DNA of 64,000 nt from Segatella copri (GCF_026015625.1 NZ_JAPDVG010000001.1:2683001-2747000); one strand, 5' to 3'; shown: positions 1 through 8,643, numbered from the stretch's first letter. Made by a program: numbers and translations. Notes: a model not told the origin generated them from the sequence alone.

Positions 1-540
1 TATGTGGCTGCATTTACTGCCTCTATGCGCATCAAATATCTCTTTACCTGCGTATTCGAGAATATTGGAGTGGCGATGGCTACCTATTGCGGTCAGAACC
101 TGGGAGCCAGGAAGCTGGATAGAATCGGTCAGGGCGTAAGGGCTTCCATCAGGATGATGCTGGTTTATTTCGTCTTCACCTTCCTGCTCATCTATCCGTT
201 TGCCGACGAGATGATGATGCTCTTCGTGGATAAGGGCGAGGCGGATGTGGTGACTTATGCTGCCCAGTTTATGCGCATAGCCAACTATTTCTATCCATGT
301 CTGGGCTTGCTCACCATCCTGCGCTACAGCATCCAGGGCTTGGGTTACAGCAACCTCTCGATGCTGAGTGGCGTAATGGAAATGATAGCGAGATGCGGTG
401 TGAGTCTCTGGCTGGTGCCTGCCCTGGCGTGGACGGGAGTCTGCTTCGGCGACCCTGTGGCGTGGGTTATGGCAGATCTCTTCCTCATCCCCGCCTTCCT
501 GTGGCTTTATAAGCATCTGAAGAAGGAGCAAGTCCGATAG
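1..540 (+). CDS. MATE-family efflux transporter, C-terminal part
   Basis: This is the end of a membrane transporter whose start lies before the window; the frame is open from base 1. About 179 residues remain. They are strongly hydrophobic, with membrane segments around VYFVFTFLLIYPFA, a middle stretch ending in LTILRYSIQGLGYS, and LFLIPAFLWLY near the end. The pattern of a conserved 'YCGQNLGA' loop followed by paired helices and 'SIQGLGYS' is typical of MATE (NorM/DinF-like) cation-coupled drug antiporters of the inner membrane. The protein ends in a short basic tail (KHLKKEQVR). The next gene starts about 100 bp downstream and belongs to a separate signalling cassette, so no functional link is implied. 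The family call is by character only; the substrate is unknown. Confidence 0.8.
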   Translation, partial: YVAAFTASMRIKYLFTCVFENIGVAMATYCGQNLGARKLDRIGQGVRASIRMMLVYFVFTFLLIYPFADEMMMLFVDKGEADVVTYAAQFMRIANYFYPCLGLLTILRYSIQGLGYSNLSMLSGVMEMIARCGVSLWLVPALAWTGVCFGDPVAWVMADLFLIPAFLWLYKHLKKEQVR

Positions 541-579
541 GGTATTTTTGACGTTTTAAAAATTTGCATTAAAAAATAT

Positions 580-593
580 TCTGCTAAGGGTTA
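580..593 (+). promoter_or_regulatory. 14-bp motif upstream of sigma gene (inverted partner at 1187-1200)
   Basis: TCTGCTAAGGGTTA lies ~50 bp before the sigma start. Its exact reverse complement, TAACCCTTAGCAGA, spans the end of the sigma gene just before the anti-sigma start. The pair is kept in the second cassette (4558-4571 and 5164-5177). A role as a sigma-recognition or autoregulatory site is inference. Confidence 0.4.
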
Positions 594-644
594 GGAAAAT
601 GAAAATTCGATTGTAATATAGGCAAAAGAAAAGAAAATAAAGTA

Positions 645-1196
645 ATGCAAATAAACAAAGAAACGATAGAACAGCTCTTCCGGCAGCATTATCTGAGGAT
701 GTACCAATTGGCCAGGGTACTTCTGAAGGATGATGCAGCCAGCAAGGATGTGGTAAGTGAAGTCTTTGCCGATGTGCTCGACGGAAAGACTCAACTGGGT
801 CTTGATAACGAGACAATAGCCAGCGATTCGCCCCTGCCTTCCGCCAACGCCGGGAGCTATCTTCTGGTGTGTGTGCGCCATAAATGCCTCAACCTGTTGA
901 GCCGACAGAAGATGAAAGACCGGGTTCATCATCTTCTGAAAGCCGATACTTCGCCTTCGATAGCTCCCCTGGAAGCGACGATTGCCGAAATAGACAGGGA
1001 GACCGAAAAGTACGAGGCAATTCAGGCTTATATGAATGCTGAGCTCACGCCACAAACCCGCAAGGTACTCGATCTCCGCTTTCGGCAGAAACTGAAATAT
1101 CGGGAGATTGCTACGGAATTAGGCATCAGCGAAGTGGCAGTTTATAAGCATCTGGCGCAAGGCATCAGAAAATTAAAGCAAAAGTTTAACCCTTAG
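645..1196 (+). CDS. ECF RNA polymerase sigma factor (copy 1)
   Basis: A 183-residue ECF-type sigma-70 factor. Region 2 is near the N-terminus (FRQHYLRMYQLARVLLKDD..DVVSEVFADV), and region 4 is at the C-terminus with the helix-turn-helix 'LRFRQKLKYREIATELGIS' and 'VYKHLAQGIRKLKQK'. This is the usual length for the family. The anti-sigma gene follows after 10 bp and the TonB transducer after that, the classic Bacteroidota cell-surface signalling order. The expected role is to start transcription of a target operon, probably including its own cassette, when the receptor reports its substrate. A near-identical paralogue at 4622-5173 differs at only about a dozen positions, mostly between the two domains, so the two could share promoters. 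Confidence 0.92.
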   Translation: MQINKETIEQLFRQHYLRMYQLARVLLKDDAASKDVVSEVFADVLDGKTQLGLDNETIASDSPLPSANAGSYLLVCVRHKCLNLLSRQKMKDRVHHLLKADTSPSIAPLEATIAEIDRETEKYEAIQAYMNAELTPQTRKVLDLRFRQKLKYREIATELGISEVAVYKHLAQGIRKLKQKFNP

Positions 1197-1206
1197 CAGA
1201 TTTATT

Positions 1207-1857
1207 ATGGACAAGTTTGAAAAAATACTGGATATCATCGACCATCAGGAGAAGTATTCTGATGAGGAGATTCGTGAAATATTGCAGGATGAGGAATGCC
1301 GAAAACTCTATCAGACGATGGTGGAAGTGGATTCTGCACTTGAAAGCCCCTCTCCTATTATTAATGTAGATGAGGAATGGGAGAAATTCAGCCAGGAGCA
1401 TCAACTTCAGGAAAAAGCAACTCATCCTATAACTTCCTGGCGCAAGCTGGCTGCATCCATCGCCGGCTTTGTCTTGATTTCGGGTATTGCCTTTGCCGCA
1501 ATCCATACTTACATCAAGCGCAGCCAGGAACCTACCCAGGTAACGGCTGATACTCATCCGGAAGTCATAAAATCAGATTCCGCAAAGCAGGTAGCAGCAA
1601 AGGATTCCCTGACTCATCCGAAACCAGAAAAGCCAGCCATTCACAAGACTTTCGAAAATGTGGCTTTCGAACAGATGATTTCAGAGATTGCTTCTTATTA
1701 TGATTTACAAGTGAAGTTTGAGAATAACGAGGACAAGACCCTCCGCCTCTATTACGAATGGAACAGTCATTCGAGCATCGAGAACATCGTAAAAGAACTG
1801 AACCAATTCGAGAATGTAAACATCGAATTGCAACAAAACGAGCTGATTGTAAAATAA
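1207..1857 (+). CDS. Anti-sigma protein with single membrane helix and DUF4974-like C-terminus (copy 1)
   Basis: 216 residues. The N-terminal ~80 residues are acidic and cytoplasmic-like (MDKFEKILDIIDHQEKYSDE..) and do not resemble a textbook FecR domain. One membrane helix follows (ASIAGFVLISGIAFAAIHTYI, about residues 83-103), then a Lys/Pro/Thr-rich linker. The C-terminal domain (KTFENVAFEQMISEIASYY.. LYYEWNSHSSIENIVKELN) looks like the DUF4974/STN-like fold found at the end of Bacteroidota FecR proteins. The cytoplasmic part would hold the sigma factor and the periplasmic part would contact the STN domain of the transducer encoded next. The gene lies 10 bp after the sigma gene and ~90 bp before the transducer. 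The function is inferred from domain order and neighbours. Confidence 0.82.
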   Translation: MDKFEKILDIIDHQEKYSDEEIREILQDEECRKLYQTMVEVDSALESPSPIINVDEEWEKFSQEHQLQEKATHPITSWRKLAASIAGFVLISGIAFAAIHTYIKRSQEPTQVTADTHPEVIKSDSAKQVAAKDSLTHPKPEKPAIHKTFENVAFEQMISEIASYYDLQVKFENNEDKTLRLYYEWNSHSSIENIVKELNQFENVNIELQQNELIVK

Positions 1858-1901
1858 CAAGCTTATCAAAAGTAAGCGTAATATTATCGACTCTCAAAGT
1901 A

Positions 1902-1939
1902 ATCATAAAGTTCTATGTTCAAAGTTCAAAGTTAAAAAG
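1902..1939 (+). repeat. AAAGTTC heptad repeat between genes
   Basis: An ATCATAAAGTTC..TTCAAAGTTCAAAGTT tract lies between the anti-sigma stop and the transducer start. The same family occurs at 5877-5913, 31678-31752, more weakly at 32249-32275, and on the other strand at 29608-29652. Each copy lies between genes of the same direction and in the sense orientation. Confidence 0.7.
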
Positions 1940-1946
1940 TATCATT

Positions 1947-4493
1947 ATGAGAAGATTTTCAGCCATCATATTCCTGCTGTGCACGTTCGCCCTGGCGATG
2001 AGCGCACAGCACATCCAGCGCAACTATCACAACCGCAGCATGTCGGACGTCCTCATCGACCTCGACAAGGCTTCCAAGCGCTATAAAATCAGCTTCATCT
2101 ACAACGAACTGGAAGACTTCACAGTTACCCAGAACGTGAAGACAGCCAATATTCCCGATGCCATCCGCAAGGTAATCGGCTTCTATCCGATGCAGATGAC
2201 CGTGGGCGACAGCCTCATCACGGTAGAATGCATACGCAAGAGCGAGCGCAAGCTGATAGGCAGACTGATAGACAATCACAATCTTCCTGTAGAATTCGCC
2301 AACATCCAGCTGCTCAACCCGAAGGATTCCTCCTTTCTCTGTGGAGGCGTGAGCAACGCCAATGGCGATTTCGTCATCCCCTGCCAGCAGAAGCAGGTCC
2401 TCATGAAAGTTTCGTTCGTGGGCTACAAGACGATTTGCAAGCTGGTACCTATTGCCCGCATCGGAAATGTAAAGATGCAGGCGAATGCCTATCAACTGGG
2501 CAAGGTGGAAGTAAAGGGCAAGCTGCGTATCGACCACGGCGACCATGCCTCTTATACATTCTCTGACGAACAGATCAGGAACTCACGCCATTCACAGGAT
2601 CTCCTGGGAACACTCCCAGGAATCTATACCGATCCGATGACCGGCAAGACATCCAGTATGACCGGCAAATCCATCAAGATTCTCATCAACAACGTGCCGA
2701 TGACGAGCGAGAACGACTTGAAGGCTATTGCCGCCAACAAAATAAAGAAGGTGGAATACTACGAAGATCCTCCTATCAGATACGGCGATGTGGGCATCTT
2801 GATGAACATCATTACCAAGCCGCTTGATACGGGTTATACTACCGGTTTTGACGTGTCTAGTGCCTTGACAACAGGGTTTAGCGATGACAATGTGTATTTC
2901 AAGTACAACAAGGGCAATCATCAGTTTTCCTTCGATTACAGCATCAACGTGAGAAACTATCGTGACTGGATAGAAGACAACCAGTATTCCTTTACGCTTG
3001 ACAACCAACAGGCTGTCTATGATTACCATCTGCACAAACGTTTTGGCTATACCGACAACAAGTTCAACCTGAAGTATGCTTACAGCAAGCCAGATGACGT
3101 AACCTTCCAGGTCACCTTTTCGCCAGAATTGTCACATAAGTTCAACCGGGGAAATAGCGAGGTTGCAACGCAAGGAAACGAGGCTTGGAAGGATGGTTTC
3201 GGAAACACGAAGGATATTGTAGATTACGTGAAACCAGCAGTAGATCTCTATCTCAGCAAGCAGTTTGCCCATAAGCAGACACTCGATGTGGACGTGCTCG
3301 GCTCTTACTTCAACACCAGGCAGCAAATGCTCAACCGGCAATGGACTTCCGACAAGGATAGCATCTTGACCGATGACGACATGCACTCCAGGAGCCACAT
3401 CTATTCCCTGATAGGAGAAGCAGATTATACCAAAGAATGGGAGCAGGGAGAGCTGTCGGCAGGAGTTTATACCTGGAATAAGTGGAGCGACTATAATGTG
3501 CGCAATATCCTTTCCGGCTATGAGCCATCCAAGTATTCTTCATGCATCAAGATCAATACGGTTTATGCCCAATACCAGAACCATATCGGCAAGTTTACCT
3601 ATCGTATAGGCGTAAAGAGCACGTGGAGAACCCAGAGCTATCAGGATCTCACCTATAACAACAACTATATTCATCCGTTGCTGTATTTATCTTATAAGCT
3701 GAAGAACGGTTCGTTGCAGCTGCTATCATCCAGCGGCACCAATTATCCCGCCATCTCAACATTGAGCGAGAACATGACGATTGTCATCCCCGGACTGATG
3801 AAGCAGGGCAACCCAAATGTAAAGGCTACGATGGAATGGGGACCGATATTCAGATACACCTATAATGATGCGATGCTCTACCTGCAAGTAGCACTTTATG
3901 GAATCTATAATGACAAGGTAATTACACCTTATTATTATTGGACAACGGTGAACGACAAGCGCAGCATAGTTTCTACCTATGAAAACGGCAGTTTCTATTG
4001 GCGTTATGGCACAGGCTATTATCTTCAGTTCAAGCCGTTCAAGAACGAGGTTTTGAAACTGATGGTGGGTGGAGGTTTTGAACGAGAGGTAATCAGCAAT
4101 TCCTATGGTCACCATTGCTACTGGTGGAGTCCATTCAAATATGGCATCAACTTCCGGAAGGGAAACTGGGGAGCATCTTACCAGGGAAATATTCCTTCGA
4201 AGATGGCTGTCTTGGACTATCGCAAGGCGGATGAGCCTAAGAGTGAATTCTCTGCTTTTTATCAGAAGGGAGCCTGGCGTTTCTCGCTCTATGGCATGTG
4301 GATGTTTGCTCCTGCCAAGCACGAGAGCCAGTCGTTCGACAATCCGATTATGAACCAGACGGAACAGCACATTATCAAGGATAATCGCCGCATGCTGATG
4401 CTGGGTGTCAGCTACAACTTCTTCTCCGGAAAGAAGAAGAACATCCGGAAGAACATCAACAACTACGATTCAGATGCTGGCGCATTCAAGTAA
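1947..4493 (+). CDS. TonB-dependent transducer with STN and carboxypeptidase-like domains (copy 1)
   Basis: 848 residues from the ATG at 1947, chosen because it gives a signal peptide (MRRFSAIIFLLCTFALAMSA). An upstream in-frame ATG at 1758 lies inside the anti-sigma gene and was rejected. The order is: STN domain (about 25-100; SMSDVLIDLDKASKRYKISF), a carboxypeptidase-regulatory-like beta domain (about 110-185; GRLIDNHNLPVEFANIQLL), a plug-like section (ILINNVPMTSENDLKAI, VEYYEDPPIRYG) and a C-terminal outer-membrane barrel. It is the likely sensor-importer of the cassette, passing substrate occupancy through STN to the anti-sigma protein. The first ~180 residues match the second copy almost exactly, while plug and barrel do not, so the two should recognise different ligands. 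The substrate is unknown. Confidence 0.85.
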   Translation: MRRFSAIIFLLCTFALAMSAQHIQRNYHNRSMSDVLIDLDKASKRYKISFIYNELEDFTVTQNVKTANIPDAIRKVIGFYPMQMTVGDSLITVECIRKSERKLIGRLIDNHNLPVEFANIQLLNPKDSSFLCGGVSNANGDFVIPCQQKQVLMKVSFVGYKTICKLVPIARIGNVKMQANAYQLGKVEVKGKLRIDHGDHASYTFSDEQIRNSRHSQDLLGTLPGIYTDPMTGKTSSMTGKSIKILINNVPMTSENDLKAIAANKIKKVEYYEDPPIRYGDVGILMNIITKPLDTGYTTGFDVSSALTTGFSDDNVYFKYNKGNHQFSFDYSINVRNYRDWIEDNQYSFTLDNQQAVYDYHLHKRFGYTDNKFNLKYAYSKPDDVTFQVTFSPELSHKFNRGNSEVATQGNEAWKDGFGNTKDIVDYVKPAVDLYLSKQFAHKQTLDVDVLGSYFNTRQQMLNRQWTSDKDSILTDDDMHSRSHIYSLIGEADYTKEWEQGELSAGVYTWNKWSDYNVRNILSGYEPSKYSSCIKINTVYAQYQNHIGKFTYRIGVKSTWRTQSYQDLTYNNNYIHPLLYLSYKLKNGSLQLLSSSGTNYPAISTLSENMTIVIPGLMKQGNPNVKATMEWGPIFRYTYNDAMLYLQVALYGIYNDKVITPYYYWTTVNDKRSIVSTYENGSFYWRYGTGYYLQFKPFKNEVLKLMVGGGFEREVISNSYGHHCYWWSPFKYGINFRKGNWGASYQGNIPSKMAVLDYRKADEPKSEFSAFYQKGAWRFSLYGMWMFAPAKHESQSFDNPIMNQTEQHIIKDNRRMLMLGVSYNFFSGKKKNIRKNINNYDSDAGAFK

Positions 4494-4510
4494 TTCTTGT
4501 ATTACATTTT

Positions 4511-4526
4511 ATCGTCTATAGACGAT
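4511..4526. repeat. Perfect 16-bp palindrome ATCGTCTATAGACGAT
   Basis: It lies 17 bp after the first transducer gene. The palindrome and its flanking ~45 bp (through 'GTAGTTATAAAAAATA') recur at 8622-8672 after the second transducer, with a degenerate extra palindrome at 8596-8611. It may be a weak terminator or a protein site. Confidence 0.75.
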
Positions 4527-4621
4527 GAAAACGACAACTTGTAGTTATAAAAAATATTCTGCTAAGGGTTAGGAAAATGAAAATTCGATTGTAATATAGG
4601 CAAAAGAAAAGAAATAAAGTA

Positions 4622-5173
4622 ATGCAAATAAACAAAGAAACGATAGAACAGCTCTTCCGGCAGCATTATCTGAGGATGTACCAATTGGCCAGGGTACTTC
4701 TGAAGTATGATGCAGCCAGCAAGGATGTGGTAAGCGAAGTCTTTGCCGATGTGCTCGACGGAAAGACCCAACTGGGTCTTGATAACGAGACTATAACCAG
4801 CGATTCGCCCCTGCCTTCCACTAAGACCGGGAGCTATCTTCTGGTGTGTGTGCGCCATAAATGCCTCAACCTGTTGAGCCGACAGCAAATGAAAGACCGG
4901 GTTCATCACCTCCTGAAAGCCGATACTTCGCCTTCGATAGTTCCCCAGGAAGCGATGATTGCCGAAATAAACAGGGAGACCGAAAAGTACGAGGCAATTC
5001 AGGCTTATATGGATGCTGAGCTCACACCACAAACCCGCAAGGTACTCGATTTCCGCTTTCGGCAGAAACTGAAATATCGGGAGATTGCTACGGAATTGGG
5101 CATCAGCGAAGTGGCAGTTTATAAGCATCTGGCGCAAGGCATCAGAAAATTAAAGCAAAAGTTTAACCCTTAG
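4622..5173 (+). CDS. ECF RNA polymerase sigma factor (copy 2)
   Basis: 183 residues and co-linear with the sigma factor at 645-1196. Regions 2 and 4 are intact (DVVSEVFADV; KYREIATELGISEVAVYKHL). Differences include D/Y in 'LLKYDAAS', a changed linker (ITSDSPLPSTKTGSY) and L/F in 'DFRFRQ' at the start of region 4. The DNA-reading helix is unchanged, so both factors probably read the same promoter motif. Specific pairing with their anti-sigma partners is then uncertain and cross-talk is likely. The 14-bp motif pair also brackets this gene (4558-4571, 5164-5177). Confidence 0.92.
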   Translation: MQINKETIEQLFRQHYLRMYQLARVLLKYDAASKDVVSEVFADVLDGKTQLGLDNETITSDSPLPSTKTGSYLLVCVRHKCLNLLSRQQMKDRVHHLLKADTSPSIVPQEAMIAEINRETEKYEAIQAYMDAELTPQTRKVLDFRFRQKLKYREIATELGISEVAVYKHLAQGIRKLKQKFNP

Positions 5174-5183
5174 CAGATTTATT

Positions 5184-5831
5184 ATGGACAAGTTTGAAAA
5201 AATACTGGATATCATCGACCATCAGGAGAAGTATTCTGATGAGGAGATTCATGAAATATTGCAGGATGAGGAATGCCGAAAACTCTATCAGACGATGGTG
5301 GAAGTGGATTCTGCACTTGAAAGCCCCTCTCCTATTATTAATGTAGATGAGGAATGGGGGAAATTCAGTCAGAAACATCAACTTCAGGAAGTATCCCATC
5401 CTATAACTTCCTGGCGTAAGCTGGCTGCATCCATCGCCGGCTTTGTCTTGATTTCGGGTATTGCCTTTGCCGCAATCCATACTTACATCAAGCGCAGCCA
5501 GGAAACAACCCAGGTAACCGCAGATACTCATCCGGAAGTCATAAAATCAGATTCCGCAAAGCAGGTAGCAGCAAAGGATTCCCTGACTCATCCGAAACCA
5601 GAAAAGCCAGCCATTCACAAGACTTTCGAGAATGTGGCTTTCGAGCAGATGATTTCAGAGATTGCTTCTTATTATGATTTACAAGTGAAGTTTGAGAATA
5701 ACGAGGACAAGACCCTCCGCCTCTATTACGAATGGAACAGTCATTCGAGCATCGAGAACATCGTAAAAGAACTGAACCAATTCGAGAATGTAAACATCGA
5801 ATTGCAGCAAAACGAGCTGATTGTAAAATAA
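5184..5831 (+). CDS. Anti-sigma protein with DUF4974-like C-terminus (copy 2)
   Basis: 215 residues, one fewer than the copy at 1207-1857 because of an in-frame codon loss (QEVSHPI against QEKATHPI). Same plan: cytoplasmic acidic N-terminus, one membrane helix, Lys/Pro-rich linker, and a DUF4974/STN-like periplasmic end that is identical to copy 1. The gene follows the sigma stop by 10 bp and precedes the second transducer by ~90 bp including a heptad repeat. It should hold sigma copy 2 and be released through the receptor at 5921-8491. Near identity of the periplasmic domains and of both transducers' STN domains suggests each receptor could signal through either anti-sigma protein. Confidence 0.82.
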   Translation: MDKFEKILDIIDHQEKYSDEEIHEILQDEECRKLYQTMVEVDSALESPSPIINVDEEWGKFSQKHQLQEVSHPITSWRKLAASIAGFVLISGIAFAAIHTYIKRSQETTQVTADTHPEVIKSDSAKQVAAKDSLTHPKPEKPAIHKTFENVAFEQMISEIASYYDLQVKFENNEDKTLRLYYEWNSHSSIENIVKELNQFENVNIELQQNELIVK

Positions 5832-5876
5832 CAAGTTTATCCAAAGTAAGCATAATATTATCGACTCTCAAAGTAA

Positions 5877-5913
5877 TCATAAAGTTCAATGTTCAAAGCT
5901 CAAAGTTAAAAAG
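5877..5913 (+). repeat. AAAGTTC heptad repeat between genes
   Basis: Second-cassette counterpart of 1902-1939 (ATCATAAAGTTCAATG..CAAAGTTAAAAAG), directly before the transducer start. Confidence 0.65.
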
Positions 5914-5920
5914 TATCATT

Positions 5921-8491
5921 ATGAGAAGATTTTCAGCCATCATATTCCTGCTGTGCACGTTCGCCCTGGCGATGAGCGCACAGCACATCCAGCGCAACTA
6001 TCACGACCGCAGCATGTCGGACGTTCTCATCGACCTCGACAAGGCTTCCAAGCGCTACAAAATCAGTTTCATCTACAACGAACTGGAGGATTTCACAGTT
6101 ACCCAGAACGTGAAGACAGCCAATATTCCCGATGCCATCCGCAAGGTAATCGGTTTCTATCCGATGCAGATGACCGTGGGCGACAGCCTCATCACGGTAG
6201 AATGCATACGCAAGAGCGAGCGCAAGCTGATAGGCAGACTGATAGACAATCACAATCTTCCTGTAGAATTCGCCAATATCCAGCTGCTTAACCCGAAGGA
6301 TTCCTCCTTTCTCTGTGGAGGCGTGAGCAACGCCAATGGCGATTTCGTCATCCCCTGCCAGCAGAAACAGGCCCTCATGAAGGTTTCGTTCGTGGGCTAC
6401 AAGACGATTTGCAAGCTGGTACCTATTGCCCGCATCGGAAATGTGAAAATGCAGGCGAATTCATACCTGTTGAAAGGTGTGACCGTTGAAGCCGCAAGGG
6501 TTGTAGAAAAAGTAGATAGACAAATCATCTTCCCTACAAAAGAGCAGGTGAAAACGGCTTCCAATGGTTATGATCTGTTGGACAACTTGTCTTTGCCTAC
6601 CATTATCGTAAATCGAGCAGAACGCAAAGTTCTGTCATTAAAGGGCGGAGATGTGCAAATACGCATCAACGATGTCAAGGCTAGCATGCAAGATGTATTG
6701 GCTTTGCAGCCGGATGAAGTTACAAAGGTGGAATTCATCAATGTTCCAGGACTCAAATATGGAGACAACAATCTGGATGCAGTCATCAACTACCAGGTCC
6801 GCCGACGTTATGCCGGTTATGTGGGTGGAGTTTCTACGATGCAAGGCACCAAGGCAGGTTTCAATAATAGCGACGGTTATTTCAAATACAATGTGAAGAA
6901 ATCGGAATTCAGCATCAACTACAGTTTCTCCTATCGCTCGGTAGAGGAACGAAGCTATGAGAGTCTCGGTACTTATCATCTGCCCACAGGAGAAACTCTA
7001 CATCGCAATTATTTAGGTTATGATTCTCCGTTCCTATACACCACCAATAATGTACAGTTGGGTTATAATCTTAGTGAGCCAGACAAATATACATTGAATG
7101 TACGGTTGAATTTCTACAATCACAACAGTCCTGTGAGAGGCATGAACCAGCTTTATCAGGAAAGCGGCAAGGCAAATCAATATCTGCAAAACAACAGAAA
7201 AATGCTGGAGCAGATTCCATCTCTGGACATTTATTATTCGCTCAACATGCCCCATGATCAGAACCTGGCTCTGAACCTGGTGGGTACTTACATCGGCACA
7301 GATTACCAGTATCGTATGAGGGAATATACGTTCAACAAATCGCCGGATGAATCTGTAAAGAACGCTCCGCTGACCGATTACAGTTATGATGCAACTGGTA
7401 GAAAGCGCTCTCTTATTGGTGAAGGAACATACAGCAAGAACTGGAAACAGATGGCTTTATCGGTAGGTGGACAATATAATATCAGCCACACAGATAACAT
7501 CTATGTGGGAAGCAGTAATGCTGATACGGAATTGAAGTACAGCAATCTCTATCTTTTCACCCAGCTACAGGGACAGCAGAAGTGGTTCAGTTATCAGGTG
7601 GGAGTTGGCGCAACCAGGTCTTCCATCCATCAGGGGGAGAACGGATACAGCAAATGGCTGTTTCGACCACAGGTAACTTTACAGGCAAAGGCTAGCGACC
7701 GTCTGAGTTTTAAATGGAGCAGCAAAATCACGTCAGACATCCCAAGCCTTTCCGACTTGAGCGAGTTGCGCCAATATTCCAACAGCTTTGAGGCGCGTGA
7801 CGGCAATAGCGGCCTGAAGCCATTTACCGGCTACAACAATACCTTGTCGGCTTCCTGGAACATTCCGCTGATGTCTGTGTACCTGGAGGGAAACTGGACG
7901 TATTACGACAAGCCTATAGCTACTTCTATCTTGCCCGAAAAGCGGGAGGATGGCTCTTATCTCTTTGTGAGCAAACCGGAGAATCAGAAGAATCATGATT
8001 ACAAGCACCTGCTGTTGACTCCTGAAGTTCACCTCATCAAGGATCATCTGGATTTGAACCTTATGTGCGAGTATCAGAATGTCAAGACAAAGGGTTTGGA
8101 TTATTCCCACGAGTTCAATTACTTCAGTTATGGAGCAGAAATTCGGTACATGACGGGCAATTGGAACATTGGCTATGGTGCCTATAAGGTGGAAAAGAGT
8201 TTTTGGGGAGAAAAGACAAACGGCGGAGAGCCAACCTCCAATCTTGCCGTAACCTACAGTTATAAGAACTGGCAGTTTGGCGTTCTCGGATTATTCGTAT
8301 TCTATCCTCATGGCTGCGTCTATAAGGATGAACTTTTCAACAAGTATGTGCAGCAGAAGAACAAGGTACGCCTTGCTGACCAGGGCAACATGCTTGTCTT
8401 TACTGCCAGCTTCAACTTCAGCCATGGCCGCAGATACCATACAGGCAGCCGTAAGCTGAACAATAGCGATAGAGATAATGGTATCAGATAG
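5921..8491 (+). CDS. TonB-dependent transducer with STN and carboxypeptidase-like domains (copy 2)
   Basis: 856 residues from the ATG at 5921 (signal peptide MRRFSAIIFLLCTFALAMSA). Residues 1 to ~180 repeat the first transducer almost exactly: signal peptide, STN and carboxypeptidase-like domain. From 'MQANSYLLKGVTVEAARVVE' on, the sequence is unrelated to copy 1. The plug-like part reads 'VQIRINDVKASMQDVLALQP.. VEFINVPGLKYGDNNLD', followed by a long barrel rich in alternating aromatic strands and ending in 'VFTASFNFSHGRR'. It is a likely outer-membrane sensor-importer with its own ligand but a shared signalling front end. Hairpin terminators follow at 8527-8563 and 8674-8715. Confidence 0.85.
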   Translation: MRRFSAIIFLLCTFALAMSAQHIQRNYHDRSMSDVLIDLDKASKRYKISFIYNELEDFTVTQNVKTANIPDAIRKVIGFYPMQMTVGDSLITVECIRKSERKLIGRLIDNHNLPVEFANIQLLNPKDSSFLCGGVSNANGDFVIPCQQKQALMKVSFVGYKTICKLVPIARIGNVKMQANSYLLKGVTVEAARVVEKVDRQIIFPTKEQVKTASNGYDLLDNLSLPTIIVNRAERKVLSLKGGDVQIRINDVKASMQDVLALQPDEVTKVEFINVPGLKYGDNNLDAVINYQVRRRYAGYVGGVSTMQGTKAGFNNSDGYFKYNVKKSEFSINYSFSYRSVEERSYESLGTYHLPTGETLHRNYLGYDSPFLYTTNNVQLGYNLSEPDKYTLNVRLNFYNHNSPVRGMNQLYQESGKANQYLQNNRKMLEQIPSLDIYYSLNMPHDQNLALNLVGTYIGTDYQYRMREYTFNKSPDESVKNAPLTDYSYDATGRKRSLIGEGTYSKNWKQMALSVGGQYNISHTDNIYVGSSNADTELKYSNLYLFTQLQGQQKWFSYQVGVGATRSSIHQGENGYSKWLFRPQVTLQAKASDRLSFKWSSKITSDIPSLSDLSELRQYSNSFEARDGNSGLKPFTGYNNTLSASWNIPLMSVYLEGNWTYYDKPIATSILPEKREDGSYLFVSKPENQKNHDYKHLLLTPEVHLIKDHLDLNLMCEYQNVKTKGLDYSHEFNYFSYGAEIRYMTGNWNIGYGAYKVEKSFWGEKTNGGEPTSNLAVTYSYKNWQFGVLGLFVFYPHGCVYKDELFNKYVQQKNKVRLADQGNMLVFTASFNFSHGRRYHTGSRKLNNSDRDNGIR

Positions 8492-8526
8492 AATAGTTTT
8501 ATATTTTCCTGAAATCACAAATAAGC

Positions 8527-8563
8527 AAAAGGCTGAACTTCCTAACCCAAAGTTTAGCCTTTT
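8527..8563 (+). terminator. Hairpin terminator after second transducer
   Basis: AAAAGGCTGAACTT pairs with AAGTTTAGCCTTTT (one G-T pair), followed by T residues, 36 bp after the stop codon. Confidence 0.75.
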
Positions 8564-8595
8564 TGCATGTCATCAGTAATCCAAATACACATTTT

Positions 8596-8643
8596 ATCGT
8601 TTATAGACGACAAAACACCCACATTTTATCGTCTATAGACGAT
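8596..8643. repeat. Palindrome pair ATCGTYTATAGACGAY
   Basis: A degenerate copy (8596-8611) and a perfect copy (8628-8643) of the palindrome at 4511-4526. The second is followed by the same ~30 bp of flank found after the first transducer. This marks the right-hand joint of the duplicated unit. Confidence 0.7.

Larger units (their letters stand above)
571..2486 (+). repeat. Copy 1 of tandem duplication (sigma, anti-sigma, transducer N-terminus)
   Basis: These ~1916 bp are nearly identical to 4549-6460 (~1912 bp). The 4-nt length difference is accounted for by a 1-nt change before the sigma start and a 3-nt change in the anti-sigma gene. Identity begins about 74 bp before the sigma start and stops abruptly after the codons for 'MQAN' in the TonB transducer, where the two proteins become unrelated. 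Confidence 0.93.
4549..6460 (+). repeat. Copy 2 of tandem duplication
   Basis: Partner of 571-2486. It carries the second sigma and anti-sigma genes and the transducer N-terminus. Divergence begins sharply after 6460. Confidence 0.93.

Noticed and set aside
591..1055. Long antisense frame opposite the sigma gene (also at 4562-5137)
   Set aside because: It is preserved only because the two sigma genes are near-identical copies; composition is not protein-like and it has no promoter.
1758..1946. Extended N-terminus of the first transducer (and 5732-5920 for the second)
   Set aside because: It overlaps the anti-sigma gene and would bury the signal peptide; the starts at 1947 and 5921 are correct.
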